NCBI RefSeq assembly: GCF_041261445.1
Contig: NZ_JBGCCU010000018.1
Coordinates: forward strand, 1 to 64,000
DNA length: 64,000 nt
Source: Catenulispora sp. EB89
GTDB taxonomy: Bacteria > Actinomycetota > Actinomycetes > Streptomycetales > Catenulisporaceae
Direction: 5' to 3'
Within the stretch, counting starts at the first letter, position 1; every line of letters begins with the position of its first letter. Below the pieces are notes generated by a model. That model was given only the letters and a program-made list of their open reading frames with translations. It was not told the origin of the DNA and searched no databases. Shown one piece after another: positions 35,353 through 45,600 of this stretch. The position numbers and the translations under genes were made by a program.

Positions 35353-37023
35353 CTACGACATCTGCGAAAACTGTCCGGCTCTCTCCACACCTCGGTTCCG
35401 CAGGGTCCCCGGCCCATCCGGCGCAAGCATCCCCTCCAAATACCCGGCCGCAGCCTCCGCACCCCCCGCGCTCCGGAACGACTCCCCAACCCGCCCCGCC
35501 GCAGCCGCGAACTCCGGCTCCCCCAACACCCGATCCAACGCCGCCCCGATCTGCACCGCGCCCGCGTGCGCAAACCGAATCCGCACCCCCGCCCCAGCCG
35601 CCACAACCTGCTGCGCGACCACCGGCTGATCGTCCCGGATCGGCGCGACGACCAACGGCACCCCGTGATACAGCGCCTCGCACACCGTGTTCTGCCCCGC
35701 GTGACAGATGGCCGCACTGGCCCGCCGCAGCACCTCCAACTGCGGGACGTGCGGCACCGCCAGCACGTTCTCCGCCACCGCCGCACCGACCGACCCGCCG
35801 ACCGCCCCCGCCGGATCCGCGACAACGCCGAACAACCCCGGCCGCTCCCCGATCGCCTCCGCACACGCCCGCAGAAACGACGCCCCCGCATCCGAATTCG
35901 CGGTCCCGACACCGGCGAACACCAGCCGCCGCCCACCAGGCACCCGATGCCACGGAAAGCTCGGATCCGCCGGCCGCTCCGCAATCGACGGCCCAACGTA
36001 GCGCAGCGTTTCGTGCAACGCCCCAACCTCCCCCGACAGCGCAGCGGTGCTGTACGCGAGCACCAGGTGCGGCGAGAACCGCAGGTCGCCATACGTACTC
36101 TGATACCGCGCGGAAGCCGCCGTGGTCGGCAACCCACTGCGCACCTCAAGCTCCAGCAGCAACTCCCGAACCCACGCATCAACCTTCGGCATCGCCGCGA
36201 GCGGATTCCCCAACTCCGCAGCCGTACTCGCCGAAGTCGCCCACGGCACCCCCCGCCGCATAGCCACCACGGCCCCACCGACAGCCTGCTGGTCGACCAC
36301 CATGACGTCAGGCTCAAACCCCTCAACCGCCGCCGCCACCCCCGGAATCATCGCCTCCGCAAGCGGAACAAGAAACGTCTCCCACAAGAACTTCAACGCC
36401 CCCGGCCCCCGCAACCCCGCCGGCCGCACCACCGCATCACCCGACCCGCCGGCCACACCGCACTCCAACACCCGCGCCCCAGCCCCCGCCAACCGCCGAA
36501 CCACCCCCGCATGCCCAGCCCAAGCAACCTCATGCCCCCGCGCAACCAGCGCCGCCGCAACCCCCACAAGCGGATTCACATGCCCCACCAACGGCGGCAC
36601 GACAATCAAAAACCGCCCCGCCCCGCGCGCACCCGAATCGATTCCGTCGACACCTCCCTGCTTCGCGCCGCGCGCCGCCTGCCACGCCGGGCTCGCCGCG
36701 CTCGCGCCAGGCCCCGCTCGGCCTTCCATGCTTGCCTCGCCAGCCCCCGCCAGCACCGCCGCGCTGACACCGGAATCCGCCTGCTCTCCTTCACTCGCGC
36801 GGCATGTCGCTTGGCCTGCCACGTTCGTGCCGACCGCTGCTTGGCCTGCCATGCTCGTGCCGACCGCCGCATGGTCTGCTGCTTGGCCCGCCGCATGGTC
36901 CGCCACACTTGCCGCGCTCGCGCCGGATCCTGCTCCCTTTGCCGCACTCTTGCTGCTGTCGCCCGCCGTCGGGTCTGCCGCGTTCGTGCCAGAGCTGCGC
37001 CCAGCCACCTCCATCCCCCTCAC
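35353..37023 (-). CDS. Macrolide-type glycosyltransferase (GT1/MGT)
   Basis: Up to 556 residues. The catalytic part (from about residue 140) is a GT-B enzyme of the UGT/EryCIII-like family. FLIVVPPLVGHVNPLVGVAAALVARGHEV opens the acceptor domain, and HAGQNTVCEALYHGVPLVVAPIRDDQPVVAQQVV is the donor-binding signature. The first 130-140 residues are Ala/Gly/Gln/Thr-rich, imperfectly repeated and probably disordered. That is unusual, and the true start may be internal. The GTG at 37023 overlaps the hydrolase stop (GTGA), supporting a coupled start there; ATG 37014 is close. It is last in the Pfa-like operon and is expected to glycosylate the released chain. Confidence 0.85.
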   Translation of the reverse strand: MRGMEVAGRSSGTNAADPTAGDSSKSAAKGAGSGASAASVADHAAGQAADHAAVGTSMAGQAAVGTNVAGQATCRASEGEQADSGVSAAVLAGAGEASMEGRAGPGASAASPAWQAARGAKQGGVDGIDSGARGAGRFLIVVPPLVGHVNPLVGVAAALVARGHEVAWAGHAGVVRRLAGAGARVLECGVAGGSGDAVVRPAGLRGPGALKFLWETFLVPLAEAMIPGVAAAVEGFEPDVMVVDQQAVGGAVVAMRRGVPWATSASTAAELGNPLAAMPKVDAWVRELLLELEVRSGLPTTAASARYQSTYGDLRFSPHLVLAYSTAALSGEVGALHETLRYVGPSIAERPADPSFPWHRVPGGRRLVFAGVGTANSDAGASFLRACAEAIGERPGLFGVVADPAGAVGGSVGAAVAENVLAVPHVPQLEVLRRASAAICHAGQNTVCEALYHGVPLVVAPIRDDQPVVAQQVVAAGAGVRIRFAHAGAVQIGAALDRVLGEPEFAAAAGRVGESFRSAGGAEAAAGYLEGMLAPDGPGTLRNRGVERAGQFSQMS

Positions 37024-37823
37024 GCCGACCCCCGCTCAGCGAGCCGATGCGCCCCCAGCCACCCGAGAATCAAATCCAGCACCCGCGCCGGCGCCTCCAC
37101 CAGCACCGAGTGCTCCAGGCCCGGCAGCACCACCGGCTCGCAGCGTGGCATCAGGGTCCGCAGAAGCGTGGCCTGCTCCGCCAGGTCGCTCTTCGACCCA
37201 TACAACGCCAGCGTCGGGCACTCGATGGCCGCGACCTCCGCCTTCGCCAGCACTGTGCTCGCCGGCAGGTCGCGCTCCAGCGTCGTCGCGCCGAGCAGGC
37301 GTGCGGCGCGCTTGGCCCGGCGTGCCAGGTCGCGGCCGTAGCGTGCGGTGATCCATGCTGTTGCTTCCCAGGTGCCGAGTTGTGTCGTTGCCTTGTGCAG
37401 GTTCGCGGCCATCTTCGTCGACCACGCCGCGGTGGCCGGTTCCGACTCGATGGCGACGATCCCCGCGACGCGCTCCGGGTGCCGCGCCGCGAAGCCGTAG
37501 ACCACCGTTCCGCCGAAGGAGTTCCCGAGGAAGGAGGCCGTGCTCACGTCGAGCGCGTCGAGCAGCCCGGCCAGGTCCTCGACGAAGTCGTCGACCCGGT
37601 ATCCGGACGCCGGCTGCTCCGACTTGCCGTGCCCCCGCAGGTCGTACAGCACCACACGGAACCCGGCGTCCCGCAGCGCCTGCGCGACCGTGAAGTAGTA
37701 GCTTGCGAGACTGTCGATGAGAATCCCGTGCACGCACACGATGGTCGGTGGATCCACCGACCCGGCACGCGGCAGCAGCACCTCGTAGTTCTGACGAATC
37801 CCGTTGGCGACGGCGGCGGGCAT
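37020..37823 (-). CDS. Alpha/beta hydrolase in Pfa-like operon
   Basis: 267 residues. The oxyanion region is IVCVHGILID, nucleophile S102 lies in GNSFGG, and catalytic His is in GLEHSVLVEAP. It lies between the discrete ACP (5 bases upstream) and the glycosyltransferase (overlap). The position fits an external thioesterase or lipase-like release enzyme for the acyl chain built by the two megasynthases, since neither carries a thioesterase domain; this is inference. No signal peptide. Confidence 0.87.
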   Translation of the reverse strand: MPAAVANGIRQNYEVLLPRAGSVDPPTIVCVHGILIDSLASYYFTVAQALRDAGFRVVLYDLRGHGKSEQPASGYRVDDFVEDLAGLLDALDVSTASFLGNSFGGTVVYGFAARHPERVAGIVAIESEPATAAWSTKMAANLHKATTQLGTWEATAWITARYGRDLARRAKRAARLLGATTLERDLPASTVLAKAEVAAIECPTLALYGSKSDLAEQATLLRTLMPRCEPVVLPGLEHSVLVEAPARVLDLILGWLGAHRLAERGSA

Positions 37824-37828
37824 TGCGA

Positions 37829-38161
37829 TCAGCCCGCGTCGGTGTCGGCGCCGACGAGTGCCGCGGTGACGTAGGCGACCAGCTGCCCGACCGTCAGCTC
37901 GATGATCTCGTCCAGCCCCAGATCGGCGATGAACTCGGCGAGATTCACCCGCTCCCCGTACCGCTCCGCGAGCTTCCCGGCCAGCGCGACGAGATCCACG
38001 CTCTCCAGTTCCAAATCGTCGTGGAACCGGCTGTCCCACTCGACCTCGATGTCATCGAGCCCGTACTCGTCCAGGATCGACCGCAGCATGGCGGCAACTG
38101 CCGTCAGCACCGCCTCGGCGTCCTCGGCGGGTGCGGGCGGGGTCGTCGTCTCGGTGGTCAC
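37829..38161 (-). CDS. Discrete acyl carrier protein
   Basis: 110 residues. The attachment serine is S54 in DDLELESVDLVAL, with a short Thr/Pro/Glu-rich leader. Helices II-III (LAEFIADLGLDEIIELTVGQLVAYV) fit an ACP. The GTG at 38161 overlaps the PKS stop (GTGA). As the first megasynthase has only one ACP and the second has none, this protein may supply the second carrier site needed for chain transfer, or carry the finished chain to the hydrolase. Confidence 0.88.
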   Translation of the reverse strand: MTTETTTPPAPAEDAEAVLTAVAAMLRSILDEYGLDDIEVEWDSRFHDDLELESVDLVALAGKLAERYGERVNLAEFIADLGLDEIIELTVGQLVAYVTAALVGADTDAG

Positions 38162-41100
38162 GTGTCCCTCTCCTGATGGTTGTCGGCCTCCGGACCCTCG
38201 GTCCAGGCGACCACGTACTCTCGTGCGGGTAGATCGTCCGGATTGGCAAGCCGTTCCAGGCGCACGCGGAACCGGCTGCCGTCCACCTCGACCACGGCTT
38301 CGGACGCCGTGACATCCACGACCGCGAAACGCCGAGGATTGCCGGCCAAGCCGGTCCCCAACGCCTTCGCGACGGCTTCCTTGGCCGTCCAGAATCGGGC
38401 GAACCACAGGTCCTCCCCGCCACCGTCGGCAGCGAGCAGGCGCAGGCGCGCGAATTCGTCCTCTGACAGCGCGAAATCGAGCGTCGCCGGATCCCGCGCG
38501 ACTACCTGCTCGACATCGATCCCGACCCCCGCACGACCACCGGCAGCCGGCCGTACGATCGCGACGCCCACATCACCGGCATGCGCGATCGACACCGCGA
38601 ACGACGCCAACGGCGTCCCATGCGTCCCCGTCACGAAGGGCCGCCCGACGCCGTCGTTCCCCACCGTGATCTCGGCCGGGTAGAACTTCCGCGGCCCGCT
38701 CTCATCCCAGACCGCCTGCCGAACCGCGTCCTTGACGGCGATCCGCCCCAGCAACCACTGCCGTCGGCCACGAGGCGGCCGCGCCTCGAACAAGTCCCGC
38801 TCGGCCGCACCGAGATAACTCCGCATCCGCAGCTGCCGCGACGCCGGATCGGTCCAACGATCGAAGACGGCGAACCAGCCGCCGGCCTCCCGCCGCGCCA
38901 GCAGCGCACCACCCGGATCATGCTCAACGGCCTTGGTATCCGGATGACTTCCGAACCGCCGATCAGTCCACCCCGAGATCTCCGCCCACACCCGACCGCC
39001 GCTGACGAGCTGAGCGTCCGCGACCACAACCGTGTCCTCAACGCTGCGGATCCGCACATGACAGGACACTGGCTCACGCGGCGTCGGCCCATAGAACGCG
39101 ATCCGCTTCATCCCCATCGGGAACACCACAGTCCGCTCGGGCAACGTGTCCATGACCCAGTACCCGAGCAACTGACCGACGTTGTCCAAAATGGCGCCCG
39201 GAGTGTCCAGCGCGGAAATCAGACCCCGCACATGCCGATCCCCGATCGCTATCAGCTCCCTGACTCCCTGGAACAGGGGGCCATGGAACATCCACCGATC
39301 CTCATACAGAGATCGCGCCGCAATGGAAGCCGGACGCTCACCAACCAGATCGACCGGCCACACCTCAGGCGCGCGAGGAAACGCAGTCCCGGTCTCGATC
39401 GTCGCGCGCGCGTACCGCCCGAACTCGACCGCGAACTCCGCGAACTCCGCGAACTCCGCGCCCTCACCCGGCCGAACGACGACGTCCACGACAGTCGCCG
39501 GCGCGGCCGCGGTCCACTGGTCGAACCGCGCGTCCCGCACCGCGATCACGCCAGGACCCGCAGCATCCATCATGTGCTGAATGACCGTGGTCGCCGGAAC
39601 GACGGGGAACCGGTCGGTCACATCCGGCCAGTCCGCACGCTGCGGGAAGAAGCAGTGGTCCAGGAGATAAGGCATCGACTCGGTGTCGACCGCGAGCGAG
39701 ATCCGCCGCTCCCGCGTGCCCACATCCCCAGCCACCGCGGCGCTCGCGCTTGCCGCCGCTTCCCGTCCCTGCGTCCCCACACCCCCGGCTTGCCGCGCAG
39801 CCAACACAGCACCCGCGCTAGCCGCCGTCTCCCGCAGGAGCAGCGCGACTTCCGCCGCCACCGGATGCCGCGCCGCAAGCTCGTCGAGCTCCGTCAGTTC
39901 CCTGACAACCGGCGTTGGCGCAAGCGCCAAAGCCCTGTCGCCCAAAGAAACAAGCGCCCCGCCGAGATCAAGCTGAACCGAAGCCGAACCCCCACGCCGC
40001 GAAGCCGAAGCCTTCCCGCGCTCACCAAAAGCCCCGTCGCGCGTCTCAAACCCCTCAGCCCAAAACGCAGCCGCGACCCTCCGAAGCTGAGCCACCCCGT
40101 CCCGCTGCGGCGCATTGGCCGCGATCGCCAAGTGATCCCGCTCCCCGAGCACATCCCCGATCACCGTCGCCAACGCCCCGGTACCCACCTGCACGAACGC
40201 CCGCATCCCGGCGCCGTACATGGCCTCGATCGTCTCCCGGAACCGCACCGTCTCCACCAGATGCCTGACGAAAACCCGCCGCACCTCCTCCGCCTCGCGC
40301 GGAAACGGCGCAGCCAGCGTCGCCGACCACACCGGCACCGCCGGCGCACGCAGCTCGAAGCCCTCGAAAGCCGCCACAATCGGGCCGAGATACGGTTCGA
40401 GCATCGGCGTGTGGAACCCCGACCGGAACGGCAGCACCTGACACAACACGTTCTGCCGGCGAAGCGCCCGCAACAGCGAGTCCATCGTGTCCTCAGGCCC
40501 GCACACAACACACTGACTCGGCCCGTTGTCGTGCGACAACTCGACCCCCGGATACTGCGGCAACACCGCCGCGACCCGCGCGGCCCCCGCCCCCACAGCC
40601 CCGAAAACCAACCCCGGCACCCGCACCGAATCCGGGTCGAAGCCCGAGACGAAATCGTCCACCGCCGAGCCGGCCAACATCCCCGCACTCACCATCGCGG
40701 TCCATTCCCCAACGCTGTGCCCCGCGACCGCCGCCGGCCGAATCCCCACCTCCCGCAGCGCACGCTCCAGAAGCCGACCGACCTCGAACACGCCGAGCCC
40801 ATGCGAACCGACACTGTCCGCGCTGTGCCCCGCCGACGCTCCCCACGCCGCTCCCAGCACCTCGGCGACGTCATCGACGCGCGGTGCGAAATCGACCTCA
40901 AGCCCCGGGAAAACAAAGGCGATCCGCTCGGCGCCGCGCTCGGCGAGCAGCGGACGCCGAGTGAACCACACATCGCCGCGCCCGCGCCACGGCTGCCCAT
41001 TGGCGATGACGCGCCGCGCCAGCTTGAAGGTCCGCGCCGTGGGGCCGACCATCGCGATCCGGCAATCACCGCTGCCGCGCCGCCACAACGAGACAGGGTC

Positions 41101-42681
41101 CCGCTCCGACTCCACCGCGTCGAGCATCTCGGCAAGCGTCCCGAGGTCGTCGGCCGCCAGCCGAATCTCCCGCTCAGGCCCCGCACCAGCCGCACCAGCC
41201 GTACCAGCCGCAACGCCTGACGCCCGCCGCTGCCGCCTCACCTCCCGCGGCGCCTGCTCCAACACAACATGCGCATTGATCCCCCCGAACCCGAACGCAT
41301 TCACCCCAGCCCGCCGAGGCACCCCGCTCCCAGCCTCCGGCCACTCCTCGGCCTCGGCCAACGTCCGAAACCGCGTGCTCTTCACATCAGGGTGCGGATC
41401 CTCACAATGCAACGTCGGCAGCAGCACTCCGTGATGCACCGCCAGCGCAGCCTTCACCAGACTGGCGATCCCCGCCGCAGGCATCGTGTGCCCGATCATC
41501 GACTTCACCGACCCGAGCGCCGGCGCACCGTCCACACCGCCCTCATCAGTCCGCGCCGGACCGAAGACCTCTGCGATAGTCATCAACTCCGCACGATCCC
41601 CAGCGTGCGTCGCCGTACCGTGCGCCTCCAGCAACCCGATCGCGTCGGCGGCCAGCGGGTCCAACCCGGCCGCCGCCCATGCCGCCCGCACCGCCCGGAT
41701 CTGCCCGGCAGGCTCCGGATTCAGCAAGCTCGCAGCCCGTCCATCGCTGGCCACGCCGGTACCGCGGAGCACCGCGTAAATCCGGTCGCCGGCCGCGACC
41801 GCGTCCGCCAACCGCTTGAGCACCACCACACCGGTGCCCTCGCCGATCAGGATCCCGTCCGCCCCACGATGGAACGGCCGGATCCGCCCCGTCCGGGAGA
41901 GCGCCCCGAGCTGGCTGAACACGCTCCAGAACGTGATGTCGTGGCAGTGGTGCACCCCGCCGGCGAGCATCGCGTCGCAGCGTCCTGACGCCAGCTCGGC
42001 CACCGCCTGGTCGACCGCGACCAGCGACGAGGCACACGCCGCGTCCACCGTGTACGCCGGACCGCGCAGGTCCAGCCGGTTCGCGATCCGGGACGCCGCC
42101 AGGTTCGGGACCAGCCCGATCGCGGCCTCGGGGCGGTTCGGCCCGAGCGTTTCGGTGAAGGCCGCCTGAACCGCGTCCACCTGCTCCTGCGGCAGCCCGG
42201 GTATCAGCTCTCGAAGAGTCCGGACCAACTGATTGGCGGTGCGGACCCGCTGATCCAGACGCACCAGGCCCGGCGTCAGATAGCCCCCGCGCCCCAGCAC
42301 GACGCCGACCCGGTCCCCGCCCGGCAGCCGCTCCCGACCACCCGCGTCGGCGATGGCCTCGGCCGCCACCCGCAGCGCGATCAGCTGGTCCGGCTCGGCG
42401 CCGGCGACCGAGTCCGGCATGACCCCGTACGCGAGCGGGTCGAACTCGGCGAGCTCGTCCACGAAGCCGCCACGGCGCGTGTAGATCCGGTCCGGCCGCG
42501 ATGGATCCGCCGCGGGGTCGTGGAACTCCGGGTCCCAGCGGTGCGCCGGGACGTCGGTGATGCAGTCGGTGCCGGCGACCAGGTTGCGCCAGTAGGCGTC
42601 GAGGTCGCGCGCCCCGGGCAGCAGCACCGCCATCCCGACGACGGCGACCGGCGCCGCGCCCGCCGCCTCGCTCGTGCTCAC
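38158..42681 (-). CDS. Pfa-like polyketide/fatty acid synthase: KS-AT-DH-PPTase
   Basis: 1507 residues. The KS domain (about 10-455) has C216 in DAACASS, plus EAHGTATHAGD and SMIGHTMPAAG. The AT (about 560-890) has S656 in GHSVGEW and GFHTP. A hot-dog/PKS-type DH (about 1000-1280) has H1009 in LLDHCFFPQ and D1166 in DNVGQLLGYWV. The C-terminal Sfp-type PPTase (about 1340-1500) has VGIDVEQVV and FWTAKEAVAKALG. There is no ACP or KR. The set complements the upstream megasynthase: together they hold what a PUFA synthase (PfaA-D) or enediyne-type iterative PKS needs, including its own PPTase. The GTG at 42681 overlaps the upstream stop; GTG 42684 is the alternative. Confidence 0.9.
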   Translation of the reverse strand: MSTSEAAGAAPVAVVGMAVLLPGARDLDAYWRNLVAGTDCITDVPAHRWDPEFHDPAADPSRPDRIYTRRGGFVDELAEFDPLAYGVMPDSVAGAEPDQLIALRVAAEAIADAGGRERLPGGDRVGVVLGRGGYLTPGLVRLDQRVRTANQLVRTLRELIPGLPQEQVDAVQAAFTETLGPNRPEAAIGLVPNLAASRIANRLDLRGPAYTVDAACASSLVAVDQAVAELASGRCDAMLAGGVHHCHDITFWSVFSQLGALSRTGRIRPFHRGADGILIGEGTGVVVLKRLADAVAAGDRIYAVLRGTGVASDGRAASLLNPEPAGQIRAVRAAWAAAGLDPLAADAIGLLEAHGTATHAGDRAELMTIAEVFGPARTDEGGVDGAPALGSVKSMIGHTMPAAGIASLVKAALAVHHGVLLPTLHCEDPHPDVKSTRFRTLAEAEEWPEAGSGVPRRAGVNAFGFGGINAHVVLEQAPREVRRQRRASGVAAGTAGAAGAGPEREIRLAADDLGTLAEMLDAVESERDPVSLWRRGSGDCRIAMVGPTARTFKLARRVIANGQPWRGRGDVWFTRRPLLAERGAERIAFVFPGLEVDFAPRVDDVAEVLGAAWGASAGHSADSVGSHGLGVFEVGRLLERALREVGIRPAAVAGHSVGEWTAMVSAGMLAGSAVDDFVSGFDPDSVRVPGLVFGAVGAGAARVAAVLPQYPGVELSHDNGPSQCVVCGPEDTMDSLLRALRRQNVLCQVLPFRSGFHTPMLEPYLGPIVAAFEGFELRAPAVPVWSATLAAPFPREAEEVRRVFVRHLVETVRFRETIEAMYGAGMRAFVQVGTGALATVIGDVLGERDHLAIAANAPQRDGVAQLRRVAAAFWAEGFETRDGAFGERGKASASRRGGSASVQLDLGGALVSLGDRALALAPTPVVRELTELDELAARHPVAAEVALLLRETAASAGAVLAARQAGGVGTQGREAAASASAAVAGDVGTRERRISLAVDTESMPYLLDHCFFPQRADWPDVTDRFPVVPATTVIQHMMDAAGPGVIAVRDARFDQWTAAAPATVVDVVVRPGEGAEFAEFAEFAVEFGRYARATIETGTAFPRAPEVWPVDLVGERPASIAARSLYEDRWMFHGPLFQGVRELIAIGDRHVRGLISALDTPGAILDNVGQLLGYWVMDTLPERTVVFPMGMKRIAFYGPTPREPVSCHVRIRSVEDTVVVADAQLVSGGRVWAEISGWTDRRFGSHPDTKAVEHDPGGALLARREAGGWFAVFDRWTDPASRQLRMRSYLGAAERDLFEARPPRGRRQWLLGRIAVKDAVRQAVWDESGPRKFYPAEITVGNDGVGRPFVTGTHGTPLASFAVSIAHAGDVGVAIVRPAAGGRAGVGIDVEQVVARDPATLDFALSEDEFARLRLLAADGGGEDLWFARFWTAKEAVAKALGTGLAGNPRRFAVVDVTASEAVVEVDGSRFRVRLERLANPDDLPAREYVVAWTEGPEADNHQERDT

Positions 42682-45600
42682 CACTGCGAAGCCGTGTAGA
42701 CCACGGCCGCCGGGCCGTCGCCCCAAGCCAGCTCACGCAGCAGCGCCAACACCCCCTCCTCGGGATCGATCAGCGCAATACCCCGCTTGCCATACGACTG
42801 CGCCAGCTCCGGCGTCACCATCCCGCCATGCTCGGCCGAAGGCGCCCATGGCCCCCAATGAACAGTCAGACAGTGCGCCCCAGTCCGAGCCGACCAATCC
42901 GCCCCCAACGCCTCCAATGCGTCGTTGGCGCTCGCGTAGTCGCCCTGCCCACGGTTGCCGAACACCGCCGCGATGCTGCCGAACAGCACCGTGTACCGCG
43001 GCCGTTCCGGCAGATCATCGAGCCCTGCCAGCAACACCCGCGCACCGTCGGCCTTGGTGGCGAAAACGCGAGCGAAGGACGCCGGATCCTTCTCGGCGAT
43101 GAGCTTGTCCTCGATGACGCCGGCCGCGTAGAAGACCGCGTCGATCCGGCCGTGCTCGGCGTGGATCCCCTTCAAAAGCCGGTGCAGCGCCTCGCTGTTC
43201 TGCACGTCGAGCGAGTGGTAGCGCACTGTGCTTCCCAGAGCACTGATCCGCGAGACCGTCGCAGACACCTCGCGACCGGCCAGAATGCGGCCGACCTCGC
43301 GCTCGATCTGCGCCGGCGCGCTCAGCCCGCCGGCGATGAGCGCGGCCCGCAGAGCCACCCCGTCGGCGGCCGACGCCGTCGCCGCAGGCTCGGCACAGTC
43401 CGGCAACGGCGTCCGGCCGACGAGTTCCACGCGGCAGCGACACGCAGCCGCCACGGCCTCGGCGACGTGCGCCGTGATCCCACGCGCGCCCCCGACGAGA
43501 ACGACGACCGAGTCCCGGTCCAGCCCGAGCGCCTGCACCTCGGCAGCCCCGTCCCCGGCCGGTCCGGCGCCGCTCGCGGCCAGTGCTCCCAGCGGGGTTT
43601 CCACCGGAGTGATCCGGCGCCGCAGCCCCTCGGATCGCAGGACGACCGGCTCCCGGTCCGCCCCGACGATCTCCTCGACAATCTGCGCCGCGAGGTCTTC
43701 GGCAGACGCGTCCCGGTCGACTTCGACGAGTCGCGCGGTGGTCTGCGGATATTCACGGTCGATGGTGCGCCACAGACCGCGCAACCCCGCGCCGGCGACC
43801 CGGTCCTGAGCCGGCGCGACGGCGACGAACCACCGCGGTGATCCGGCCAACGCCTCCTTGATCTCGGCAAAACCGTGCGGGAGTAGCCGGGCTTCCTCGC
43901 TGTCGCCGGCGCCGAGCGCTCCGAGATGCACGATCCCGTCAGCACGCACCCTGTCGCCGACGGTCGCGCCGTGCTCCGCGAGCCGACTCGCCAGCGCCTG
44001 CTCCACAGCCCCGGTGCCGACCGCTCCGACGATCGCGAAGCGGGCCCCGGCCAGTACTCCTGTATCAATGGGCCCTGCGAAGCCGTGCTCCTCCTCGCGC
44101 ATGACGAAGCGCTTCGGCGCGGCCGCCGCCATCGCCATGCCAGTGCCCGAAGACGCGGGAGCGCCGCTCGACACATCCGGTTCGGAATCGCCGTCGAGGT
44201 GCGCACGAAGCCAGTCGGCGATGGCGTGCGCCGTCCGCGCCTTGGCCAGCTCCTCCAACTGCTCGTCTTCGAGCTCGGCAGCCGCCAGCCCCAGGCGCTC
44301 GGCAAGCTCCCCGGCAATCTCCGTGCGTTTGATGGAATCGATGCTCAACTCCGCCTCAAGGTCGAGGTCGGGCTCGATCATGTCGGTCGGATATCCGGTC
44401 CGGGCGCTGATGATCCCCAGGATCGTGCCGAGCAGATCGGCGGCGGGATCCTCGGCCCGGTCCGGCTTCGGTGGCTCGGGCGCGGCGGCCACCGGCGCTG
44501 CGGCGATCGCGGGGACGGCCAACGGCGCGGCCGGTCTCTCAGGGTCCTGCCACACCACGCGCCCGGCCCCCGGCGCACCACCGAGGTACGCCAGCATCAC
44601 GTCCCGCTGCGCGGCGATCATCTCGCGGTTGGTTCTCAGGAACTCGGCGAGCAGCGCGTCCTGGCTGGCCGGGCCGGCCGGAGTCACGGAATCGGGCGTC
44701 AAGATGCTCCCCTCCAGGGAGATTCGTCGAGCCGGGGTGAGACCGCCGGGCACGCAGGACCCGTCGGCGGTGCGGACGAGGTGGCCGTCGACCGTCCAGC
44801 CCGGCCGGGCCGCCGCGGTCGCGGTCGACGCGTCCCGGGCGTCGCGGCCCTCGAACAGCCAACCGGTGCGCAGCGCGACGCCGGAGGCGGCCAGCCGGGC
44901 CACGGCCGTGAGCAGGCCGCGCAGCCCGGCGCCGGGCTTGTCCTCGCAGGCGACGGCCAGGTGCGGGCGGTCCTCCAGGATCGCGTCCACGAGGCGTGTC
45001 AGAACCCTGCCGGGACCGGCTTCGACGAACACCCGGACGCCCGCGGCGTACATCGCCTCGATCTCGTCGGCGAAGCGCACCGGCGAGCCGATCTGCGCGG
45101 TCAGCTCGGCCCGGACGTCGTCGGCGCCCGGGCCGTACGGGGCAGCCGTCCGGTTCGCGTAGACCGGCGTCTCGGGAGCACGGACCGGGACGTCCTTCAG
45201 CAGCCGGGCGAACGCCTCACCCGCCGCCGCGACGACCGGGCTGTGGAACGCGCAGGCGACCGCGATGCGCTTCGCGCCGAACCCGGCGGACCGCAGCCGG
45301 GACACCGCCTCGTCCACGGCCTCGGTGGGGCCGGAGATCACGACCTGCTTCGGAGAGTTCTGATTCGCCGGGATCACCCGGTCGGCGAGCCCGTGCTGCT
45401 GGAGTACCGCGACGATGTCCCGGCTCCCCGCGGCGACCGCGGCCATGGAACCCGGGTCGTCGCCGGCCGCCTCCAGGATCACCTCCGCGCGTCCCCGGCT
45501 GGCGTCCAGCAAGGCGGCGGGATCCAGCGCGCCGGCGCTGGCCAACGCGACCAGTTCGCCGTAGCTGTGACCGGCGACCGCGTCGGGCCGGATGCCGAGC

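Noticed and set aside
41546-42736. Alternative minus-strand frame inside the KS region of the second megasynthase
   Set aside because: Out-of-frame reading of a catalytic KS domain with intact C216.
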